Below, piece by piece: positions 57,990-64,000 of a DNA stretch of 64,000 bases. Source of the stretch: Microvirga lupini. Its GTDB lineage: Bacteria > Pseudomonadota > Alphaproteobacteria > Rhizobiales > Beijerinckiaceae. Every line of letters begins with the position of its first letter. Position 1 is the stretch's first letter. Both the position numbers and the translations under genes were made by a program. The stretch covers positions 1 to 64,000 of the forward strand of contig NZ_JACHWB010000007.1 of the NCBI RefSeq assembly GCF_014191055.1, given 5' to 3'. The notes beneath the pieces were generated by a model. The model ran no database searches. It saw only the letters and a program-made list of their open reading frames with translations, and was not told the DNA's origin.

Positions 57990-58493
57990 ATGTCCAAGAG
58001 ACTGATCGTCAGCCTGGCCGTTGCCGCGGTCCTCGCAGGACCGTCCTACGCTTTAGCGCAGAGCAAGCCGAACGAGGCCTTCCTCAAGAAGGCCATCGAG
58101 GGCAATCTCGCAGAGGTGGCCGTGGGCAAGCTGGCCCAGCAGAAGGGCAACAGCGACGGCGTCAAGAATTTCGGACGTCAGCTCGAGACCGACCATTCCG
58201 CCGCCAATCAGAAGGCCATGTCGGTTGCGACTTCGGTGAACATGACCCCGCCCACGGGGCCGAACAAGCAGCAGCAGGAGACCTACCAGAAACTCTCCAA
58301 GCTCTCGGGCGCCGCCTTCGACCGTGAGTTCATCAAGGACATGGTGGCGGATCACAAGAAGGACGTGGCGGAATACGAAAGGGAAGCCAAACGGCAGAAC
58401 GATCCCGTTGCGTCCTACGCCAACGAAACTCTTCCGACGTTGAAAAACCACCTGCAAACCGTCGAAACCCTGTCGACGGCGAAGACGCAATAG
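57990..58493 (+). CDS. DUF4142 exported protein
   Basis: 167 residues with a signal peptide (KRLIVSLAVAAVLAGPSYALAQ) and a helical bundle domain (FLKKAIEGNLAEVAVGKLAQQKGNSDGVKNFGRQLETDHSAANQ, DREFIKDMVADHKKDVAEYEREA), as in the DUF4142/DUF305 ferritin-like families. It is probably periplasmic; a specific role is not established. It is divergent from RidA and convergent with the PPOX gene. Confidence 0.88.
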   Translation: MSKRLIVSLAVAAVLAGPSYALAQSKPNEAFLKKAIEGNLAEVAVGKLAQQKGNSDGVKNFGRQLETDHSAANQKAMSVATSVNMTPPTGPNKQQQETYQKLSKLSGAAFDREFIKDMVADHKKDVAEYEREAKRQNDPVASYANETLPTLKNHLQTVETLSTAKTQ

Positions 58494-58503
58494 GGCAGCG
58501 CCT

Positions 58504-59118
58504 TTAGTAGAGCGTCGTCTTCTGCCGCTCGGGCAAGGCCCTGTCATAGGCCTCGCCTCCCGCCTCGTTGTTGGTGATCGCCGCCAGGATCTGACCGGCG
58601 CTCGGCAGGCTCTCGCGCGGCACGTGGCGGGCCGGGTTCCACAGTTCCGAGCGCAGGATCGCGCGGGCGCACTGGAAGAACACCGTATCGACAGTGATCG
58701 CGATCACGGATTTCGGCACCTTGCCGTCCACGGCAAAACTCTCCAGCAGCGCCGGCTCGACGGAGATCACCGCACGGCCGTTCACCCTTAAGGTCTCGCC
58801 GATGCCGGGGATCAGAAAGAGCAGGGCCACGCTCGGGTCCTGCACGATGTTGCGCAGCGAATCGATCCGGTTGTTGCCGCGCCGGTCCGGCAGGAGCAGG
58901 GTCTTGTCGTCCCGAATGCGCACGAAGCCCGGCCCGTCGCCCCGGGGCGAGCAGTCGAGCCCCTGCGGCCCGCGCGTGGCGAGTGCTGCGAAGGGCGAGG
59001 CCTCGATCAGGGCGCGGTATTCCGGCACGATGCGGTCCGTCTCCTTCAGGAGCGAGGCTTGGCTGACCTCGCCATAGAGGGCTTCGAGCTCGGAGAGGCT
59101 GGTGATGGTGTGAGGCAT
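58504..59118 (-). CDS. Pyridoxamine 5'-phosphate oxidase-related FMN-binding protein
   Basis: 204 residues, split-barrel fold of the larger PPOX type (FAALATRGPQGLDCSPRGDGPGFVRI, LLLPDRRGNNRIDSLRNIVQDPSVALLFLIPGIGETLRVNGRAVIS, FFQCARAILRSELWNP). Similar proteins bind FMN or F420; enzymatic function is unknown. I take ATG 59118 as the start. The gap to the cyclase gene is 143 bases and divergent. Confidence 0.85.
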   Translation of the reverse strand: MPHTITSLSELEALYGEVSQASLLKETDRIVPEYRALIEASPFAALATRGPQGLDCSPRGDGPGFVRIRDDKTLLLPDRRGNNRIDSLRNIVQDPSVALLFLIPGIGETLRVNGRAVISVEPALLESFAVDGKVPKSVIAITVDTVFFQCARAILRSELWNPARHVPRESLPSAGQILAAITNNEAGGEAYDRALPERQKTTLY

Positions 59119-59261
59119 GATTCGGGTTCTGCTTGTGCGGCGCTCAGGAATATACGGTTCGCCGCCTCGGTCCAGCAGCTGTGATTTGACATTGGCGCGT
59201 GCGGCTGCACCTGCATAGCTGACCATACGCCTTCTACAGGATCGGGATTCCTCACTCGCCC

Positions 59262-60944
59262 ATGAAGCTATCGCGTACAAAGCAGGCATCCGAGACGGGC
59301 TTGCCCGGAGCCCCGATCCCCTGGCGGGAAATCCGGCTGGCCTCAGGGCTGGTGCTCGCGACATTCCTGCTCACCCATTTCAGCAACCATGCCCTGGGGC
59401 TTGTCTCCGTGGACGCGATGGAAGCCGGCCGGGCCTGGTTCAACCGCCTGTGGCGCAACCCGGTGGGCACGATTCTCCTCTACGGCTCCCTTCTCCTGCA
59501 CTTCGGGCTGGCGCTCCAGGCCCTCTACCGCCGCCGCACCCTGCGCATGCCCGTCCGCGAGGCGGCGCAGCTGGCCTTGGGCCTGAGCCTGCCCTTCCTG
59601 CTGATCGGTCATGTGACGGGAACCCGCATCGAATGGGCACTGACGGGGCACGATTCCGGCTATCCCGAGGTGGTCAGGAGCCTCTGGCTGTTGAACCCTG
59701 GAATCGGAATGCGCCAGGCGATTGCGCTTATCATCGCGTGGCTGCACGGCTGCCTCGGCGTCTATTTCTGGCTGCGTCCGAAGCCCTGGTTTCCCGCTTG
59801 GGCGCTCCTTCTCTATACGGGAGCCATCCTGGTTCCCCTTCTGGCCTTGCTCGGCTTTGCGGAAGCCGGCCAGGAGATCGCCGACGCGCCGGAGTTTTTT
59901 GCCCTGCGCGTGCCGCCCGCATCCGATCTCCTGCCTCTGATCGGTCCAGCTCTCTATGCCTTCTTCGGTGGTCTTCTGGCCCTGACGATTGCCGGCCGCA
60001 TCTTGCGCAGCGCCAATCTCTGGTCGCGCCGGGTCCGCATCCGCTATCCCAACGATCAGGTGGTGACCGTGCCGGCCGGGTTCAGCGTGCTGGAGGCGAG
60101 CCGCACGGCCGGCATCCCGCACATCTCCGTCTGCGGCGGCCGCGGCCGCTGCTCCACCTGCCGGGTGCGGGTGATTGACGGCCTGGAGCACCAGCCGGCG
60201 CCGACGGCCCAGGAGCGGGGTACGCTGGCGCGTATCAAGGCCGGCCCCAATGTGAGGCTCGCCTGCCAGTTCAGGCCGGTGGGCGAGATCGCCGTCGTGC
60301 CGATCCTATCGACGGGCCGCAACGGCGTAACCGCCCTGGTGCGCGGCGGCCGGGCCCAGGGGCAGGAGCGGGAGGTGGCGGTGCTGTTCTGCGACCTGCG
60401 CGGCTTCACGGGCCTCACCGAAAAGCGCCTGCCCTTCGACACGGTCTTCATTCTCAACCGCTATTTCGAGGCGGTGGGCGAGGCGGTGGAGGATGCGGGC
60501 GGCTACATCGACAAGTTCATCGGCGACGGGGTCCTGGCCCTGTTCGGCCTGAGCACGAGCCCGCAGGAGGCGGCCCGCCAAGCGCTCGATGCCGCTTTGC
60601 GGATCAAGGCGGGGCTTACCCGCCTCAACGAGGATTACGCCAGCGAGTTCGAGCATCCCCTGCGCATCGCCATGAGCCTCCATGCGGGACCGGCCATCGT
60701 CGGCCAGATGGGCTACGGCCAGGCTACCAGCCTCACGGCGGTGGGCGACACCATCAATGCGGCAAGCCGCCTGGAGGGGCTCGCCAAGGAACTCGATGTG
60801 GAACTGGTGATCTCCGAGGATCTCGCCACCCGCGCTGGCCTCGACCTCTCAGACCGCAACCGCCAGATCGTCTCGATCCGCGGCCGGGCGGCGCCGTTGG
60901 GCAGCTGGATCATCCCGGAGGCAGGAAGCTTGGCGCGGCTGTAG
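59262..60944 (+). CDS. Membrane / 2Fe-2S ferredoxin / adenylate cyclase fusion
   Basis: 560 residues. Six or so TM helices (about 25-250) with several membrane His residues (H39, H43, H80, H117, H162) recall b-type heme membrane proteins such as SdhC. Next comes a plant-type 2Fe-2S ferredoxin domain (about 258-345) with C291, C297, C300 and C335. The C-terminal class III cyclase domain has metal ligands D378 (FCDLRGFT) and D422 (IGDGVLALFG). Its K418 and D496 indicate ATP as the base choice, and transition-state N499 and R503 are present. It should be a redox-controlled adenylate cyclase; the redox control is inferred. Confidence 0.88.
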   Translation: MKLSRTKQASETGLPGAPIPWREIRLASGLVLATFLLTHFSNHALGLVSVDAMEAGRAWFNRLWRNPVGTILLYGSLLLHFGLALQALYRRRTLRMPVREAAQLALGLSLPFLLIGHVTGTRIEWALTGHDSGYPEVVRSLWLLNPGIGMRQAIALIIAWLHGCLGVYFWLRPKPWFPAWALLLYTGAILVPLLALLGFAEAGQEIADAPEFFALRVPPASDLLPLIGPALYAFFGGLLALTIAGRILRSANLWSRRVRIRYPNDQVVTVPAGFSVLEASRTAGIPHISVCGGRGRCSTCRVRVIDGLEHQPAPTAQERGTLARIKAGPNVRLACQFRPVGEIAVVPILSTGRNGVTALVRGGRAQGQEREVAVLFCDLRGFTGLTEKRLPFDTVFILNRYFEAVGEAVEDAGGYIDKFIGDGVLALFGLSTSPQEAARQALDAALRIKAGLTRLNEDYASEFEHPLRIAMSLHAGPAIVGQMGYGQATSLTAVGDTINAASRLEGLAKELDVELVISEDLATRAGLDLSDRNRQIVSIRGRAAPLGSWIIPEAGSLARL

Positions 60945-61014
60945 AAGAATCGCAGGATTTGTCAAAGGCATCACGCTTAAGGTTGGATCAACAGCCTTCA
61001 GAACGGATGCCTCA

Positions 61015-61863
61015 ATGGAACAAGCCACCGCAGAGAGTTACGCCAGCCGCCTCACCCGCGTTTCCTCCTACATCCACGATCACTTGGACGAGGAGCTCAG
61101 CCTCGATGTGCTGGCCGGGATCGCGTGCCTGTCGCCCTATCACTGGCATCGCATCTACCACGCCCATTTCGGCGAGACCGTCGCGGCGACCGTCCGGCGC
61201 TTGAGATTGCAACGGGCCGCTGCCCACTTGGCCCATACCAACATGCCGGTCCCGAAAGTGGCGGAACGGGCGGGCTACGACAGCCAGGCCTCGTTCACCC
61301 GCGCCTTCAGCGCCGCCTTCGGCCTGCCGCCTGCCACCTATCGCGAGGTCGGCAGCCATTCCGTCTTCAAAGCCCCTAGCCACCAAGAGGTTCACGCCAT
61401 GTACGATGTCGGCATCACGCATGTTTCCCCGAAAAACCTGATCGCCGTGGAGCATCGCGGCTCCTACATGGCCATTGGCAAGAGCTATGATCTGCTCTTC
61501 ACGACGCTGGCGCAGCGCGGCCTGATCCGGCCGGATCTCACAATGGTGGGTGTCTATCTCGACGATCCGACGAGCGTTCCGGAAGCCGAGTTGAGATCGC
61601 ACGCCGCTGTCGCCGTGAATGAACCTGTCTCCGTCGACGGGCCGCTTTTCACGACCCGGATCCGAGGCGGCGATTATGCCGTGCTGAAATACAAGGGACC
61701 CTACGGCGACATGCGCGCGGCTTATGACTGGCTCTATGGTCAGTGGCTTCCCGCGTCGGGACGCGACGTCGCCGACGCGCCGGTCTTCGAGGAGTATCTC
61801 AACAGCCCGCGCGACACGCCGCCGACCGAGCTGCGGACGGATATCTACCTGCCGTTGAAGTGA
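61015..61863 (+). CDS. AraC-family regulator with GyrI-like effector domain
   Basis: 282 residues. The N-terminal AraC double HTH (YIHDHLDEELSLDVLAGIACLSPYHWHRIYHAHFGETVAATVRRLRLQ) is followed by a GyrI-like/SOUL small-molecule domain (about 125-282: YDVGITHVSPKNLIAVEHRGSYMAIGKSYDLLF, GGDYAVLKYKGPYGDMRAAYDWLYGQWL), as in Rob/SoxS-like efflux regulators. The ligand is unknown. It lies 70 bases after the cyclase gene on the same strand, but no operon signal is evident. Confidence 0.88.
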   Translation: MEQATAESYASRLTRVSSYIHDHLDEELSLDVLAGIACLSPYHWHRIYHAHFGETVAATVRRLRLQRAAAHLAHTNMPVPKVAERAGYDSQASFTRAFSAAFGLPPATYREVGSHSVFKAPSHQEVHAMYDVGITHVSPKNLIAVEHRGSYMAIGKSYDLLFTTLAQRGLIRPDLTMVGVYLDDPTSVPEAELRSHAAVAVNEPVSVDGPLFTTRIRGGDYAVLKYKGPYGDMRAAYDWLYGQWLPASGRDVADAPVFEEYLNSPRDTPPTELRTDIYLPLK

Positions 61864-61893
61864 AACTCTCCTGTGATGCTGGTCATACACTCA

Positions 61894-62005
61894 GCCTCAT
61901 CCTGAGGAGCCTGCGGAGCAGGCGTCTCGAAGGAGGCTCCAGAATGCGCTGGAGACGCCCTGACCCTTCGAGACGGTCACTGAAGTGACCTCCTCAGGAT
62001 GAGGG
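61894..62005. repeat. Palindromic intergenic repeat, family A, copy 4
   Basis: GCCTCATCCTGAGGAG with the inner GCGTCTCGAAGGAGG, and right arms CCCTTCGAGACGG and TCCTCAGGATGAGGG. It lies between the convergent AraC gene and pnp. Confidence 0.88.
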
Positions 62006-62033
62006 CTCAGGTTTGTGCCAGTCTTTGAGACAA

Positions 62034-62062
62034 TAAAAAGGCGCGGCCGGAGCCGCGCCTTC
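62034..62062 (-). terminator. Intrinsic terminator of pnp
   Basis: AAGGCGCGGC/GCCGCGCCTT stem with CGGA-type loop; on the minus strand it is followed by TTTTTATTG. Located 27 bases beyond the pnp stop. Confidence 0.9.
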
Positions 62063-62088
62063 TGTTCTTCCGTCAGGCTTAACGCCAG

Positions 62089-64000
62089 TTACTCGCCGGC
62101 CTGCTTCTGCTGGTCGCGCTGGGCGCGTTCCGCATCGCGTTCGGCCTTGAGCTGCTCTGTGATGTCCTCACCGGTCTCCTGGTTGACCACCTTCATGGAG
62201 AGACGGACCTTGCCGCGCTCGTCCATGCCGAGGAACTTCACCTTCACCTTGTCGCCTTCCTTGACCACGTCGGTGACCTTGCCGACGCGGTTCTTGGCGA
62301 GCTCCGAGATGTGCACGAGGCCGTCGCGCGAACCGAAGAAGTTCACGAAGGCGCCGAACTCCATCACCTTCACAACCGTGCCCTCGTAGATCGTGTTGAT
62401 CTCGGGCTCGGCCACGATGGAGCGGATCCAGTTGTAGGCCGCCTTGATCGACTTGCCGTCGGCCGACGCGATCTTGATGAGGCCGTCGTCGTTGATGTCG
62501 ATCTTCGCGCCGGTCTTCTCCACGATCTCGCGGATGACCTTGCCGCCCGAACCGATGACTTCGCGGATCTTGTCGACCGGGATCTGCATGGTCTCGATGC
62601 GCGGGGCATGCTCGCCGAGCTCGGCGCGCGGCGCGGTCAGCGCCTTGTTCATCTCGGCGAGGATGTGCGTGCGGCCGGCCTGAGCCTGGTCCAGCGCCAC
62701 GCGCATGATCTCTTCCGTGATGCCGGCGATCTTGATGTCCATCTGGAGCGAGGTGATGCCCTGCTCCGTTCCGGCCACCTTGAAGTCCATGTCGCCGAGG
62801 TGATCCTCGTCGCCGAGGATGTCGGACAGAACCGCGAAGCGCTCACCCTCGAGGATGAGGCCCATGGCGATGCCCGCCACCGGACGGCGCAGCGGCACGC
62901 CCGCATCCATCAGGGCGAGCGAGGCGCCGCAGACGGAGGCCATGGACGAGGAGCCGTTGGACTCGGTGATCTCGCTGACGACGCGGATCGTGTAAGGGAA
63001 CTCGTGAGAGGCCGGCAGCATCGGGTGGATGGCGCGCCAGGCGAGCTTGCCGTGGCCGATTTCGCGGCGGCCGGGCGATCCCATGCGGCCCGTCTCACCG
63101 ACGGAATAGGGCGGGAAGTTGTAGTGCAGCAGGAAGGTTTCCTTGCGGGTGCCCTCCAGCTCGTCGATGAACTGCTCGTCCTCGCCGGTGCCGAGCGTGG
63201 TCACGACCAGCGCCTGGGTCTCACCGCGGGTGAACACGGCCGAGCCGTGAGTGCGCGGCAGGACGCCCACTTCCGACTGGATCGGACGGACCGTCTTGAG
63301 GTCGCGGCCGTCGATGCGCGAGCCGGTGTCGAGGATGTTCCAGCGCACGACCTTGGCCTGGGCTTCCTTGAAGACCGCCTTGACCTTCTCGGGGTCGAAC
63401 TTCGGCTCGCCGTCGGCGGGAAGAAGCTCGGCCATCACCTTCGCCTTCACGGCGTCGACGGCGGCGTAGCGGTCCTGCTTCTTGGTGATCTTGTAGGCTT
63501 CGCGCAGGTCTGTCTCGGCGATGGCGAGAACGGCCTTCTCCACCTCGGACACGTCGGCCGGCTGGTAGTCGCGCGGCTCCTTGGCGGCCTTCTCGGCAAG
63601 GCGGATGATCGCCTCGATCACCGGCTGGAAGTGCTTGTGGCCGAACATCACGGCGCCGAGCATCACGTCTTCCGCCAGTTCCTTGGCCTCGGACTCGACC
63701 ATCAGAACGGCGTCGGCCGTGCCGGCGACCACGAGGTCGAGGGAGGTCTGGTCCATCTCCTGCAGCGGCGGGTTCAGCTTGTACTGACCGCCGATGTAGC
63801 CGACGCGGGCGGCGCCCACGGGACCCATGAAGGGCACGCCCGAGAGGGTGAGGGCAGCCGAAGCGGCAACCATGCCGACGATGTCAGGATCGTTCTCGAG
63901 ATCGTGCGAGAGCACGGTCACGACAACCTGGGTGTCGTTCTTGTAGCCCTCGACGAAGAGGGGGCGGATCGGGCGGTCGATGAGGCGGGAGACGAGGGTC
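62089..64000 (-). CDS. pnp: Polyribonucleotide nucleotidyltransferase (5' end missing)
   Basis: PNPase, the phosphorolytic 3'-5' exoribonuclease of the RNA degradosome. The frame is open to the window end, so the first 70-odd residues are outside. Visible are the end of RNase PH core 1 ([22 protein letters not shown]), a helical linker, core 2 ([71 protein letters not shown]), a KH domain ([21 protein letters not shown]) and an S1 domain ([16 protein letters not shown]). The C-terminal tail is charged. A terminator follows. Confidence 0.97.
   Translation of the reverse strand, partial: TLVSRLIDRPIRPLFVEGYKNDTQVVVTVLSHDLENDPDIVGMVAASAALTLSGVPFMGPVGAARVGYIGGQYKLNPPLQEMDQTSLDLVVAGTADAVLMVESEAKELAEDVMLGAVMFGHKHFQPVIEAIIRLAEKAAKEPRDYQPADVSEVEKAVLAIAETDLREAYKITKKQDRYAAVDAVKAKVMAELLPADGEPKFDPEKVKAVFKEAQAKVVRWNILDTGSRIDGRDLKTVRPIQSEVGVLPRTHGSAVFTRGETQALVVTTLGTGEDEQFIDELEGTRKETFLLHYNFPPYSVGETGRMGSPGRREIGHGKLAWRAIHPMLPASHEFPYTIRVVSEITESNGSSSMASVCGASLALMDAGVPLRRPVAGIAMGLILEGERFAVLSDILGDEDHLGDMDFKVAGTEQGITSLQMDIKIAGITEEIMRVALDQAQAGRTHILAEMNKALTAPRAELGEHAPRIETMQIPVDKIREVIGSGGKVIREIVEKTGAKIDINDDGLIKIASADGKSIKAAYNWIRSIVAEPEINTIYEGTVVKVMEFGAFVNFFGSRDGLVHISELAKNRVGKVTDVVKEGDKVKVKFLGMDERGKVRLSMKVVNQETGEDITEQLKAERDAERAQRDQQKQAGE

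Overview
This window is a continuous stretch of chromosome from a GC-rich alphaproteobacterium of the Hyphomicrobiales (Rhizobiales). A Methylobacteriaceae/Microvirga-like host is my best guess. The support is gene order: parB-parA-rsmG-mnmG-mnmE, rho-hemJ-hemE, ppsR-like-maf-aroE-coaE-dnaQ, secB/Tim44/mltA/Smr, hisB-DUF2628-hisH-hisA-hisF-hisE-coaA and hslVU. A BA14K protein, parS sites and paired CtrA-type motifs add to this. The genus is inferred from layout only.

Layout. 1-6.4 kb: the ftsK 3' end, lolA, xth, a Gfo/Idh/MocA oxidoreductase, a chemoreceptor and an orphan response regulator with a small cyclic-nucleotide-binding-fold protein. 6.6-13.1 kb: an L,D-transpeptidase, an atypical GNAT gene, an ABC-F ATPase, a divergent LysR/aldo-keto reductase pair and a YggS protein. 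13.2-17.4 kb: leuS-lptE-holA. 17.6-23.3 kb: the minus-strand segregation and tRNA-modification cluster mnmE, mnmG, rsmG, parA, parB, with two perfect parS sites. 23.5-30.7 kb: a DUF255 protein, Lrp, an EamA exporter, a 32-residue membrane peptide, rho, a PPOX protein, hemJ and hemE.

The hemE/ppsR-like gap (30673-31052) is the strongest non-coding feature. The flanking clusters diverge here. The gap holds a perfect DnaA box, two perfect TTAA-N7-TTAAC CtrA motifs and eleven GANTC methylation motifs. It is the best candidate for the chromosomal replication origin, at the position of Caulobacter Cori beside hemE.

31-42.9 kb: ppsR-like, maf, aroE, coaE, dnaQ, a large autotransporter, secB, Tim44-like, mltA, Smr, XRE and a PfkB kinase. 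42.9-53.7 kb: ChaC-like, DUF202, a small membrane protein, coaA and the his cluster. The his cluster is split by a large RTX protein with a predicted seven-bladed propeller, and by an unknown gene coupled to a methionine aminopeptidase. 54-64 kb: hslVU, a Nth-like glycosylase, BA14K, RidA, DUF4142 and PPOX proteins, a membrane/2Fe-2S/adenylate-cyclase fusion, an AraC-GyrI regulator and pnp (cut by the window end).

Three families of intergenic palindromic repeats recur. One family-A element lies nested between the two arms of a family-B element. I saw no tRNA, rRNA, CRISPR array, transposase or prophage gene.
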